A DNA stretch of 64,000 nucleotides. Origin: Bradyrhizobium mercantei. Its GTDB lineage: Bacteria > Pseudomonadota > Alphaproteobacteria > Rhizobiales > Xanthobacteraceae. Numbering within the stretch: position 1 is the stretch's first letter; each line of letters starts with the position of its first letter. The notes under the pieces were generated by a model. The model did not search any database, had not been told where the DNA came from, and saw nothing but the letters and a program-made list of their open reading frames with translations. Positions 16,807-24,242 of the stretch are shown here, piece by piece. The DNA lies in contig NZ_MKFI01000001.1 in NCBI RefSeq assembly GCF_001982635.1, positions 1,134,891 to 1,198,890 on the forward strand, written 5' to 3'. The position numbers were made by a program, and so were the translations under genes.

Positions 16807-17991
16807 GTGGCCGATATTGCTGACCAGGCAATGATCCGCCGTGCATCGCGCAACGATGCCACGGGCGATCGCGTGTTGCCGCCGCTGTCATCAGCGCCGG
16901 TCGGCGCGTGGCGCGCGCTTGCCGAGCGCGCGATCGAGGCCAATGGCTACTACCAGCCCGACTGGGAATTGGCGGTCGATGCCTCCGCGCGCGGCCGCAC
17001 CGATGCGTCGCTGCTCAGCGCCGCCGGCGATGCCGGGCAATTAATCGGGCTGCTGCCGGTCGTGCCGATGCGGCGGATCTACCGCATCCCCCTGCCCGCG
17101 CTGGTCGGCGCCGAACCCTACGGCACGCTATGCACGCCGCTGCTCGACCGCGACGCCGCCGAGGAAGCTGTCGGAAAGATGCTGCAACAGGCCCGCAATG
17201 CGGGCGCGCATGCGCTGATCCTGCGCACCGTGTCGCTCGACGGCCCGGCGATGGCGGCGATCCGCGCGGTGCTGGCCCGGGACGGCCTGGAGCCGCGCGT
17301 GCTGAGCGCCTATCAGCGCGCACAGCTCGATGCGACGCACGATGCCGACGAATTGCTGCGCGATGCGCTCGGGCCCAAGAAGCTGAAGGAGCTGCGCCGC
17401 CAGCGCCATCGCCTGTCCGACCACGGCCCGGTGCGCTTCGAGGTCGCGCGCACGCCGCGCGCCGTTGCCGCGGCGCTCGAGACCTTCCTTGCCCTCGAAG
17501 CCGGTGGCTGGAAGGGCCAGCGCGGCACGGCGCTCGGCCAGCATGCCGGTGACGCGACCTTCATCCGCCGCGCGACGGCGGCGATGGCCGAAGCCGGCCG
17601 CTGCGAAATCATTACGCTGCATGCCGGCGGCACGCCGGTCGCAGGCGGCATCGTGGTGCGCCACCAGGACCGCGCCTTCTTCTTCAAGATCGGCATCGAC
17701 GAGCGGTTCGCGAAGCATTCACCGGGGGCACAGTTGACGCTGGAGCTGACGCGCCATCTCTGCGCCGATCCCGCGATCAATTCGGCCGATTCCACCGCGG
17801 CGCCCGGCCATCCCATGATCGACCCGATCTGGCGCAGCCGGTTCGCGATCGGCGACGTGCTGCTGCCGCTGCGACGCCGCGATCCGCTGGTCGGCGCCAT
17901 CCATGCCGCGCTTACCCTGAACAATGCCGCCTACGAAGCCGCGCGCAGCGCCGTCCGCTTCATCCGCGGCCGGCGCGGCAAGCCCGGATAA
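16807..17991 (+). CDS. GNAT acetyltransferase of the BioF2-like/CelD type
   Basis: A 394-residue cytoplasmic protein with two GNAT-like halves. The C-terminal half carries the BioF2-like acetyltransferase pattern: KLKELRRQRHRLSDHG, then FLALEAGGWKGQRGTAL, then AFFFKIGIDERFAKHSPGAQL. Such proteins acylate or transfer aminoacyl groups in polysaccharide or cell-wall pathways. GTG at 16807 is used as the start because the reading frame begins there after an AGGGA site. Its neighbour 86 bp downstream, a transglutaminase-like protein in the same direction, may be cotranscribed. The substrate is unknown. Confidence 0.8.
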   Translation: MADIADQAMIRRASRNDATGDRVLPPLSSAPVGAWRALAERAIEANGYYQPDWELAVDASARGRTDASLLSAAGDAGQLIGLLPVVPMRRIYRIPLPALVGAEPYGTLCTPLLDRDAAEEAVGKMLQQARNAGAHALILRTVSLDGPAMAAIRAVLARDGLEPRVLSAYQRAQLDATHDADELLRDALGPKKLKELRRQRHRLSDHGPVRFEVARTPRAVAAALETFLALEAGGWKGQRGTALGQHAGDATFIRRATAAMAEAGRCEIITLHAGGTPVAGGIVVRHQDRAFFFKIGIDERFAKHSPGAQLTLELTRHLCADPAINSADSTAAPGHPMIDPIWRSRFAIGDVLLPLRRRDPLVGAIHAALTLNNAAYEAARSAVRFIRGRRGKPG

Positions 17992-18077
17992 CACACGACC
18001 CTCTTACACGAGCCCGCGCGGATCGGTAGGCTGCGCTTGGCGGCCTCGGGCCGATTGCGTCGTAATCTGGTGGGAAC

Positions 18078-18911
18078 GTGACGATCCAGGAACACTATGT
18101 CCGGCAGGACGCGTTGACCGACCCCGGCGCGTTGGCCCGCGCATATGACGATTTGCCCGAGACGATCTCCGGACTACGCGAGGTCGTCTCGGGACTGATC
18201 ATTCATGTCGCGTGGGCGGAGCGCTACGGCATCCCGCCCGGCGTCCCGATGGTCAGGCAAACCCAGCCGGTCGCGGATCGGTTGAAGCTGATCCAGGTTG
18301 CGTTCGCCGGATCGCTCACCGCGCCACGCCCGCCGCGCAGCCGCACGTTCGGCACCTGCCGCGACTACGCGCTCCTGCTGTGCAGCATGCTGCGAAGCCG
18401 ATCGATCCCGGCACGGGTCCGCTGCGGCTTTGCCACCTACATCGGCGACGACATCTATCACGACCATTGGATCTGCGAATATTGGTCACCGGGGGAGAAG
18501 CGCTGGAGGCAGGCCGACGCACAGCTCGATGCGCTTCAGATCGACCAGCAGCAAATCACGTTCGACTGCGCCAACCTGCCGCGCGATGCATTCCTGACAG
18601 CATCGCAGGCCTGGCGGCTGGCGAGAAGCAACGCGGTGGCGGCCGGAGCCTTCGGGCATGCCGCGACCACCGGCCTGTGGTTTCTCCACGTCAACGTCTA
18701 CCGCGATCTGCTGTCGCTGACGAACCGGCAAATGTCAGATTGGGACAGCTGGCGCGACGCTGCGCCGGCCGGCAAGGTCTTGAAGGTCGACGTCCTTGCC
18801 GAGCTCGACCGGCTGGCCGACTTGGTCACGGCGTTCGAGGACGGCTCGGATCAATATGCCGTGCTGGATGAGGCGGCATCGCGCAGCCTGATGCCGCCCT
18901 GGCTGTCGTAA
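18078..18911 (+). CDS. Transglutaminase-like (core-domain) protein
   Basis: A 277-residue protein with a transglutaminase-core catalytic triad: Cys94 in FGTCRDYALLL, His130 in DIYHDHWICEYW, and Asp147 (or Asp151) in RQADAQLD. No signal peptide is evident, so it acts in the cytoplasm. Bacterial family members may be cysteine proteases, amidases or crosslinking enzymes. Here the family identity is sound but the reaction is not known. It follows the acetyltransferase by 86 bp in the same direction. The 19053-19090 hairpin lies between it and the convergent NIPSNAP gene. Confidence 0.85.
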   Translation: MTIQEHYVRQDALTDPGALARAYDDLPETISGLREVVSGLIIHVAWAERYGIPPGVPMVRQTQPVADRLKLIQVAFAGSLTAPRPPRSRTFGTCRDYALLLCSMLRSRSIPARVRCGFATYIGDDIYHDHWICEYWSPGEKRWRQADAQLDALQIDQQQITFDCANLPRDAFLTASQAWRLARSNAVAAGAFGHAATTGLWFLHVNVYRDLLSLTNRQMSDWDSWRDAAPAGKVLKVDVLAELDRLADLVTAFEDGSDQYAVLDEAASRSLMPPWLS

Positions 18912-19052
18912 TGCGCGCCCGGCGGACGGTTTACCCTTTCGTAGGCATGCAGACACATCAGGAAACAATCAGTTCCAGCCGTCAGGTTGGTGTCAGCTGG
19001 CCCTTCTAGGGTTGCGGCGCGCCGGTTCTCAGACGGCGCGCGCCCTTGCCTG

Positions 19053-19090
19053 GAAAGCCTCATCCGATGGAAGCGTCGGGTGAGGCTTTC
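19053..19090. terminator. Inverted repeat between convergent genes
   Basis: GAAAGCCTCA (19053-19062) pairs with TGAGGCTTTC (19081-19090), and an inner CCGA/TCGG extension is possible. The hairpin lies in the gap between the transglutaminase-like gene and the convergent NIPSNAP gene. No strong T-run follows on either strand, so it is a weak bidirectional terminator candidate. Confidence 0.5.
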
Positions 19091-19103
19091 TGCGCCACCG
19101 TCC

Positions 19104-19742
19104 TTACTGCAACGGCGAGTGCGGGGCCGGCAGCATGATGGTCGAGTGCATCTCCTCGAGCAGCTGCGTGCCCTTGCCCAGGAATTCCTGCCAGGCCGGA
19201 TCCTTCAGCGCGGCGCCGCGCGCGGCAGCGCGGGCATTGAGATCGGGATAGGCCCAGATGTGGCAGACCTCGTTGGGCTGTCCCGCATCGGTTTGCCAGA
19301 GGCCGACGATCTTGGAGTATTTTTCGCGCTCCGGCATTACGCCGGTGAACAGATCGAGCCATTGCTTGACGCCACCGAGCGGCTTGGCGCGGTAGTTGCG
19401 GAATTCGTAGATGTTGCCTGTGGTGGCAGGCGCCACCGGCGGAATGATCGCATTCAGCAGCCGGACCTCCTGGCGGACCAGGAGTGGACGGATCGCCGGA
19501 ATGTACTCGCCGGTCCAGCGCGGATTTTTCCCAAGCTCGGCGCGCAGCCGAGCCCGCTCGTTGAGATCGGCGTAGCTCCACATGTGCATGACCTGATTGA
19601 GCGGTCCGATTTCGGTGATCCAGTAGCCTTCGAGCTTGCCGAAATTGTCGCCGCGGATGTCGCGCGAGATCGTGCTCGCGGCCTTCACCATCTCGCCGAC
19701 GGCGCCTGGACGGACCGTGTAGGTACGCAGCTCATAGATCAT
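19104..19742 (-). CDS. NIPSNAP-family protein with two domains
   Basis: A 212-residue protein with two NIPSNAP (dimeric alpha/beta-barrel) domains. The first has MIYELRTYTVRPGAVGE and LNQVMHMWSYADLNERARLRAEL. The second has IYEFRNYRAKPLGGVKQW and NEVCHIWAYPDLNARAAARGA. The repeated HMWSYADLNERA or HIWAYPDLNARA segment is the family hallmark. It is cytoplasmic with unknown function. The ATG at 19742 begins the first domain strand, whereas an ATG at 19781 adds a tail that overlaps the terminator of the upstream gene. It is monocistronic; the DsbA-like gene upstream is separated by that terminator. Confidence 0.85.
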   Translation of the reverse strand: MIYELRTYTVRPGAVGEMVKAASTISRDIRGDNFGKLEGYWITEIGPLNQVMHMWSYADLNERARLRAELGKNPRWTGEYIPAIRPLLVRQEVRLLNAIIPPVAPATTGNIYEFRNYRAKPLGGVKQWLDLFTGVMPEREKYSKIVGLWQTDAGQPNEVCHIWAYPDLNARAAARGAALKDPAWQEFLGKGTQLLEEMHSTIMLPAPHSPLQ

Positions 19743-19786
19743 GGTTGTCTCCCTGATTGTTTGGATTGATCGCGTGGGCAAACGAA

Positions 19787-19810
19787 AAAGCCCGGCGTGA
19801 GCCGGGCTTT
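19787..19810 (-). terminator. Rho-independent terminator after the DsbA/FrnE gene
   Basis: A perfect 10-bp stem AAAGCCCGGC (19787-19796) and GCCGGGCTTT (19801-19810) with a GTGA loop. On the minus strand it is followed by TTTTTCGTTT. It separates the DsbA-like gene (stop at 19827) from the NIPSNAP gene. Confidence 0.85.
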
Positions 19811-19826
19811 CAATGGGGATAGCGGA

Positions 19827-20492
19827 CTACTCTGCCGCCTGCGCGTTGATCTCGGCCGAGACCTGGCGGATGGCGCGGGCGAGCTGCTCGGCCGGCTGGG
19901 CGCCGGATACCGCATATTTCTGCGCGAACACGAAGGTCGGCACGCCGGAGATGCCCTTCTCGGCGGCCTCCTGCGCCTGCGCCGAGACCAGCGCGACATC
20001 CTCGTCGGTGGCAAGACGCTTGCGCACGTCACTGGCGTCGAGCCCGACATCGGCTGCCGCCTGCACCAGCACGTTGCCGTCGGTGAGATCGCCGCCGTCG
20101 CGGAAATACAGCTCCATCAGCCGCTGCTTCATCTCGGCCGCCTTGCCCTTGGCCTCGGCCCAGTGGATCAGGCGATGGCAGTCGATCGTGTTGGGCTGGC
20201 GCTTGACGAGCTCGGGATGGTAGGTCAGCCCCTCCTCGTTGGCAGCCGCAACCACGCGGCCGGCGATGCCCTTGTAGGCGTCGACCGAGCCGAACTTGGC
20301 GGTGAGATATTCCTCGCGGCTGATACCCTCGCGCGGCACCCAATTGTTGAGGAAGAACGGCCGCCAGTGCACCTCGACCGGCACGTCGGGCACCAGCTTG
20401 AGCGCGTCCTCGATGCGATGCTTGCCGATGTAGCACCAGGGGCAAACGACGTCGGAGACGATATCGAGGCGAAGCGGCTTCAGATCGCTCAT
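19827..20492 (-). CDS. DsbA-family (FrnE-like) thioredoxin-fold oxidoreductase
   Basis: A 221-residue cytoplasmic thioredoxin-fold protein. The active-site CPWC is at 17-20 (SDVVCPWCYIGKHRIE), an inserted helical domain follows, and the cis-Pro segment is GISGVPTFVF near residue 185. It has no signal peptide. It fits the FrnE / 2-hydroxychromene-2-carboxylate isomerase-like DsbA group, thought to act in redox or isomerase reactions in the cytoplasm. The start MSDLKPLRLD is followed directly by the first strand. Its transcript ends at the strong terminator at 19787-19810. Confidence 0.85.
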   Translation of the reverse strand: MSDLKPLRLDIVSDVVCPWCYIGKHRIEDALKLVPDVPVEVHWRPFFLNNWVPREGISREEYLTAKFGSVDAYKGIAGRVVAAANEEGLTYHPELVKRQPNTIDCHRLIHWAEAKGKAAEMKQRLMELYFRDGGDLTDGNVLVQAAADVGLDASDVRKRLATDEDVALVSAQAQEAAEKGISGVPTFVFAQKYAVSGAQPAEQLARAIRQVSAEINAQAAE

Positions 20493-20554
20493 GGCAGGGT
20501 TCCCAGCGGAAATGGAACCCCAAAGGTAGGCCGAAAGCGCCCCGAGACAAGCCG

Positions 20555-21379
20555 CTATTTCATACTGGCTGCCATCTGCCGCATCCGCTCGGCGGTCAGC
20601 TCATCGGCCGGAAAGAAGGTTTCCAGCGCCAGTTCCTGCAGCGTGATGTCGACCGGCGTGCCGAACACCATGGTGGTCGAGATGAAGCTCAGGATCTCGC
20701 CGTTGAGGCGAAGCTTGAAGGGCAGCGCGACATTGTTGTCGGCGGTGATCGGCGCCGAGCGCGCCGGGATCGGATAGGACTTCAGGTCCTGGTAGAGCTT
20801 CAGCAGCTCCGGATCGGCGGTGGCCTCGCATTGCCGGTGCAGCCGCTCCAAGAGATGCGCGGCCCATTCCGCCAGATTGACGGTGCGCGGCGCCAGCCCC
20901 TCCGGATGGAAGGCCAGCCGCAGGATGTTGAAGGGCTGGCCGAGCAGCCGCTGCGGCACACCGTCGAGCAGCGGCGCCACCATGCGGTTGGCCGACACCA
21001 GATTGTAATGGCGGTCGTAGGCCAGCGCCGGATTGGGCTCGTGCGCCTTCAGCACCAGATTGATGGCCTCGCGCGCCGATTTCAGCGCGGGATCATCCAG
21101 CGCACGTTGCGGGAATGCGGGCGCAAAACCCGCGGCGACCAGCAGCACGTTGCGTTCGCGTAGGGGCACGTCGAGGCGCTCCGCCAGTTTGAGGACCATG
21201 TCGCGCGACGGCGCCGAGCGGCCGGTCTCGACGAAGCTCAGATGCCGCGCCGAGATCTCGGCGTCGACGGCGAGATCGAGCTGGCTGAGATGGCGGCGCT
21301 GCCGCCATTCGCGCAGGTGCTCGCCGATCAGGACGGGTTTTGCGGGCTCGGCCCGCGCCATGGATGCATGTGCGTTCAT
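20555..21379 (-). CDS. XRE-type regulator with MmyB-like ligand domain
   Basis: A 274-residue transcription factor. The N-terminal HTH (about 18-75) reads LIGEHLREWRQRRHLSQLDLAVDAEISARHLS, then FVETGRSAPSRDMV. The C-terminal part (about 105-265) fits the MmyB-like ligand-binding domain, with ALAYDRHYNLVSANR and ADNNVALPFKLRL. Such proteins are often repressors of adjacent genes. It is divergent from two small membrane-protein genes, and an ATTAC-N7-GTAAT inverted repeat lies in the gap. Autoregulation is likely but not shown. Ligand unknown. Confidence 0.85.
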   Translation of the reverse strand: MNAHASMARAEPAKPVLIGEHLREWRQRRHLSQLDLAVDAEISARHLSFVETGRSAPSRDMVLKLAERLDVPLRERNVLLVAAGFAPAFPQRALDDPALKSAREAINLVLKAHEPNPALAYDRHYNLVSANRMVAPLLDGVPQRLLGQPFNILRLAFHPEGLAPRTVNLAEWAAHLLERLHRQCEATADPELLKLYQDLKSYPIPARSAPITADNNVALPFKLRLNGEILSFISTTMVFGTPVDITLQELALETFFPADELTAERMRQMAASMK

Positions 21380-21414
21380 GCTGCAAAACCTACCATGCGG
21401 AATTCGCCCGTTCC

Positions 21415-21431
21415 ATTACGCCTGAGGTAAT
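21415..21431. promoter_or_regulatory. Candidate operator of the XRE/MmyB regulator
   Basis: A 17-bp inverted repeat ATTAC-N7-GTAAT lies between the divergent regulator gene (start 21379) and the small membrane protein gene (start 21480). Only one copy is present, so it is a weak prediction. Confidence 0.4.
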
Positions 21432-21479
21432 CGAATTGGCGCGCGGGCCGGCTCATCTTCCACGGCACAGGAGATGACC

Positions 21480-21698
21480 ATGCTGATGCTGTCCCTTATC
21501 CGCGCCTTCGCTGTCCTGCTCCCGTGGCTGGTCCATCTGGCCACCTGGCTGGTCGCGCGTTCGCTCAACATGCCCCAGCCGCTCGTGCACGCGACCAGCG
21601 TGTTCGTGTTCGCGCAGGTCTATGCGGTGGAGATGAGGGTCGGCAAGGCGCTGTGCCCGCTCCGCCTGTGGCGTCAGCTGCAGGCCCTGTTCCGCTGA
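21480..21698 (+). CDS. Small membrane protein (72 aa)
   Basis: A 72-residue hydrophobic protein with one or two predicted membrane helices (residues 1-25, with a second possible stretch about 30-50) and a basic C-terminus. The start at 21480 is preferred because AGGAG at 21469-21473 gives normal spacing, whereas the ATG at 21474 directly abuts that site. It is followed 32 bp later by another membrane protein gene with its own GAGGAG site, so the pair is probably an operon. The neighbouring divergent XRE/MmyB-type regulator may control it. No known family is recognised. Confidence 0.5.
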   Translation: MLMLSLIRAFAVLLPWLVHLATWLVARSLNMPQPLVHATSVFVFAQVYAVEMRVGKALCPLRLWRQLQALFR

Positions 21699-21730
21699 CC
21701 AACCCGATCCCAACCCGAGGAGACACTGCC

Positions 21731-22129
21731 ATGATCCATTCGTCCCAGCTGCTGCGCCGCGCCTTGCTTGCCGATGCCGTGTTCAGCGGCGTATCCGCCA
21801 TCGCGATGGTGCTCGATGCCGGCGCGCTGGCATCGTTCTTCAATCTGCCCGAAGCGCTGCTGCGCGAGACCGGGCTGTTCCTGATTGCCTATACCGCGCT
21901 GGTCGGCTGGCTCGGCACCCGGACATCCGTACCGAAGCCGGTGGTGATGCTGGTGGTCATCGGTAACGCGGCCTGGACGCTTGCCAGCATCGTGCTGCTG
22001 CTGTCGGGCGCGGTATCGCCGAACCTGTTCGGGACCATCATGATCCTCGCCCAGGCGATCGCGACCGGCGTGTTCGCCGAGCTGCAATATGTTGGGCTGC
22101 GCCGCAGCGGCGAGACGGTCGCCGCGTAA
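21731..22129 (+). CDS. Integral membrane protein, four helices (132 aa)
   Basis: A 132-residue protein with four predicted transmembrane helices separated by short loops: about 18-38, 46-64, 72-93 and 98-118. It has no catalytic or metal motif and is not recognised as a named family, but the compact four-helix pattern is like small DUF membrane proteins in alphaproteobacteria. The ATG at 21731 follows a GAGGAG site. It is the second gene of the two-gene unit divergent from the XRE/MmyB regulator. A strong hairpin at 22153-22180 ends the transcript. Confidence 0.7.
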   Translation: MIHSSQLLRRALLADAVFSGVSAIAMVLDAGALASFFNLPEALLRETGLFLIAYTALVGWLGTRTSVPKPVVMLVVIGNAAWTLASIVLLLSGAVSPNLFGTIMILAQAIATGVFAELQYVGLRRSGETVAA

Positions 22130-22152
22130 ACCGAATGCGAGAGGTTGACGAG

Positions 22153-22180
22153 CGGCCGTCGTGGTAAAACGCGACGGCCG
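22153..22180. terminator. Terminator between convergent genes
   Basis: CGGCCGTCG (22153-22161) pairs with CGACGGCCG (22172-22180) around a 10-nt loop, and is followed on the plus strand by TTCTCTTC. It lies between the 21731-22129 gene and the convergent small membrane gene ending at 22191, so it may serve both directions. Confidence 0.7.
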
Positions 22181-22190
22181 TTCTCTTCAG

Positions 22191-22349
22191 TCAGCTCAGC
22201 GCCACTGCGACAATCATGCCCGCAAAGGTCAGCGCCAGACCGATGATCAGCATCGGCACGAGGCTGCTGCCGGAAAACGGATCGGCCTGATCCTGTTGAA
22301 ACCACGCGCTGTCGATGGCACGCGCGATCGCCTTCGCCCTGTTCCTCAT
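22191..22349 (-). CDS. Small single-helix membrane protein coupled to the haemoglobin gene (52 aa)
   Basis: A 52-residue protein with a basic N-terminus (MRNRAKAIARAID) and one hydrophobic helix at about 30-51. Its ATG at 22349 overlaps the stop of the truncated haemoglobin gene in an ATGA arrangement, so it is translationally coupled to it. It is too short to match a known family by eye. The context suggests a membrane accessory of the haemoglobin, for example in nitric oxide detoxification, but this is inference from position only. Confidence 0.65.
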   Translation of the reverse strand: MRNRAKAIARAIDSAWFQQDQADPFSGSSLVPMLIIGLALTFAGMIVAVALS

Positions 22350-22807
22350 TGCACTGCTCCTGCTTCGCTTCGCCTGTAACGCTCGCCGACCGCCAGCATC
22401 ACGCCCTGCCCGCTGGCGACGCCCATCTCGAGGCTCGAGGCAATGCGGCGCGCGCGCTCGATGAAATGAACCTCCGCAACCGGCGGGCACAGCTCCTGCG
22501 CGGTCGCCGCGAACAGTTCGAGCCAGCGGTCGAAGTGCGCGGCATCGATCGGCAGCGGCATATGCTTGACCATCGGCGTGCCGTGATAGCGCCCGGTCAT
22601 CAGCGCGACCGAGGACCAGAACGCGCACATCTGGGCGAGATGCGGCTCCCAATCGCTGATCCTGGCCTCGAACACCGGCCCGATCATCGGGTCGTTGCGG
22701 ACCTTGGCGTAGAAGCCGTGCACCAGCTGCGCGATCATGGCCTCGGTGATCCCGGTCCGCGCGACGATCTCGGCGGTGATCTGCTCGCGGCGCTCTGCTC
22801 CTGTCAT
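22346..22807 (-). CDS. Truncated haemoglobin (group III-like)
   Basis: A 153-residue globin of the truncated class. It has FY at 32-33 (B9-B10), HLAQMCAFWSS (residues 56-66), and TGRYHGTPMVKHMPL with His82 as the likely proximal ligand. It ends with HFDRWLELF. Group III truncated haemoglobins bind O2 or NO; family evidence points to NO and nitrosative stress. The gene faces an NsrR-type regulator across a 22821-22843 site that matches the NsrR consensus, so repression by NsrR and induction by NO is the simple prediction. Gene order: haemoglobin, then the coupled small membrane protein. Confidence 0.85.
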   Translation of the reverse strand: MTGAERREQITAEIVARTGITEAMIAQLVHGFYAKVRNDPMIGPVFEARISDWEPHLAQMCAFWSSVALMTGRYHGTPMVKHMPLPIDAAHFDRWLELFAATAQELCPPVAEVHFIERARRIASSLEMGVASGQGVMLAVGERYRRSEAGAVQ

Positions 22808-22820
22808 CGCTCATATCCTA

Positions 22821-22843
22821 AATATGCATTTCAAATACCTATT
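22821..22843. promoter_or_regulatory. NsrR-type operator
   Basis: AATATGCATTT (22821-22831), a central C, and AAATACCTATT (22833-22843) form an 11-1-11 site. Compared with the enterobacterial NsrR consensus AAGATGCATTT-N-AAATACATCTT, the left half matches 10 of 11 and the right half 9 of 11. It lies between the divergent haemoglobin (start 22807) and Rrf2 (start 22891) genes. Confidence 0.7.
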
Positions 22844-22890
22844 TAGACTGCTATAGCTGAGCCGCCAAGTGCTGATTTCGAAGGGCTTCC

Positions 22891-23325
22891 ATGCGCCTGA
22901 CTTCGTTCACGGATTTTGCGCTCCGCGCGCTGATGCGGCTGGCCGGCGAGCCGGACCGGTCGTTCGCCACCAGCGAGATCGCGGCCGAATTCGGCATTTC
23001 CCGCAATCACCTCGCCAAGGTGGTGCGCGACCTCGCCGAGGCCGGCTTCATCGCGACCCAGCGTGGTGTTGGCGGCGGGTTTTCGCTGGCGCGGCCGGCG
23101 GAGACCATCACCCTCGGGCAAGTGGTGCGTGCGCTGGAAGGCGGCAGCGCGCTGGTCGAATGTTTCAGGGATGATGGCGGCGATTGCGTGCTGCTGCCAC
23201 GCTGCCGGTTGAAGGCGAGGCTAGCCGCGGCGCGCGAGGCCTTCATGCGCGAACTCGACGGAACCACGCTCGCCGAATGCGCCTACCTGCCGCGTCCCGC
23301 ACGCCATCCAGCGCGCGCGTCTTGA
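22891..23325 (+). CDS. nsrR: NsrR-like Rrf2-family nitric-oxide-sensing regulator
   Basis: A 144-residue Rrf2 protein. The winged helix is clear (LTSFTDFALRALMRLA, then ATSEIAAEFGISRNHLAKVVRDL). Three cysteines, Cys91, Cys99 and Cys105 (VECFRD, GDCVLL, PRCRLK), are placed as in NsrR and related Fe-S regulators. NsrR represses NO-detoxifying genes until its cluster reacts with NO. It is divergent from the truncated haemoglobin operon with an NsrR-type operator between them, which supports the name. RsrR or IscR are less likely given operator and target. Confidence 0.85.
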   Translation: MRLTSFTDFALRALMRLAGEPDRSFATSEIAAEFGISRNHLAKVVRDLAEAGFIATQRGVGGGFSLARPAETITLGQVVRALEGGSALVECFRDDGGDCVLLPRCRLKARLAAAREAFMRELDGTTLAECAYLPRPARHPARAS

Positions 23326-23354
23326 TGATCGCCGAACAGGATCGGTCTGGGAAA

Positions 23355-24077
23355 TCAGGCCTGCAGCACGCGCGCAGCGCTGCGCTTCGAGGGGGCCGCC
23401 CGCCTGCCGGATAGACCCGTCAGGCTGTGGCCGTTGAGGTGCTTGCCGTTCAACGCCTTGTCGTTCAACGCCTTGCCGTTCAGAGTCTTGCCATTCAGGG
23501 TCTCGCCGCTGGCGAGCTTGCCGTTTGCCGTGGCAGCCTTCTTCGCCTTGGCCTTCCTCTGCTTGGCGCGCTGCTCGGCGACTTTCTCGGCCTCGCGCTT
23601 GGCTTTCCGCTCGGCCTTCTCCTTCAGCCGCAGCTTCTCCGCCCTCGCCTCCGCGCGCTTCTTCTTGCGCTTCTTCTCGCAGGCATCGCACTTGCAGCCG
23701 ATCGGCTTCAGATAGGCTTTGAAATAGTCGGTTCCGTAGTCGTAGTTGATCTCGTCGCCCGGCTCGATGTCCTTGATGGCGCGGATGAACACCTTGCGCT
23801 TGCGCGGCTTGACGTCGGATTCCGCGTTCGGCCGGCAGGCGTGGTTGATGTAGCGGGCGACGTTCTCGCGGATCGAGCCGTCGATGGTCCAGCGGTTGGT
23901 GAGCTCGAACAGATATTTGTTCTCGATCGCGTCCTCATCCTTCTTCTTCGAGTCGAGCAGCGGCCCGAAATAGCGGATGATCTTGGTGCCTTTCTTGATC
24001 GGCTTGGTGGCGAAAAGGCCGAGGCCGGTACGGGAACGGCCGACGCGATAGGGCTTGTGCGATAATGATGTGGGCAT
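23355..24077 (-). CDS. SET-domain lysine-methyltransferase-like protein with basic repetitive tail
   Basis: A 240-residue protein with an N-terminal SET domain (about 8-126). It carries GLGLFATKPIKKGTKIIRYFG (12-32 region), RYINHACRPN (75-84) and NYDYG (111-115), and a post-SET cysteine cluster (Cys128, Cys130, Cys133). These are the AdoMet-binding and catalytic motifs of SET methyltransferases. Residues 135-185 are Lys/Arg/Glu/Ala-rich and probably a charged helix. Residues about 190-220 form a repeat of LNGK/LNDK units. The tail could bind nucleic acid, which is inference. It is monocistronic. Target unknown. Confidence 0.85.
   Translation of the reverse strand: MPTSLSHKPYRVGRSRTGLGLFATKPIKKGTKIIRYFGPLLDSKKKDEDAIENKYLFELTNRWTIDGSIRENVARYINHACRPNAESDVKPRKRKVFIRAIKDIEPGDEINYDYGTDYFKAYLKPIGCKCDACEKKRKKKRAEARAEKLRLKEKAERKAKREAEKVAEQRAKQRKAKAKKAATANGKLASGETLNGKTLNGKALNDKALNGKHLNGHSLTGLSGRRAAPSKRSAARVLQA
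23418..23515 (-). repeat. In-frame tandem 15-bp repeats inside the SET gene
   Basis: On the minus strand a run of about six 15-bp units encodes five-residue repeats such as LNGKT, LNGKA and LNDKA, near the end of the SET-domain gene. The units are imperfect and in frame, so copy number may vary without frameshift. Confidence 0.7.
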
Positions 24078-24242
24078 GTCGATCGAGGCTACGGCACGCT
24101 GGGTGCACGCGACAGAAGTTGCGAAGTCGCCCTTCTAGGACGATTCCGCGCGCCTGTCAGGTGTTTCCCGCGTGTCTATTGAACCTTCCCCAGATTGCAT
24201 ATGTCAGACACAAAGTAACGTCCGGATCGCAGGTTTCCCCCG

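Noticed and set aside
23418..23515. Short tandem repeats in the SET gene as a CRISPR or regulatory array
   Set aside because: The units are 15 bp, in frame and coding for a five-residue repeat, so they are part of the protein.
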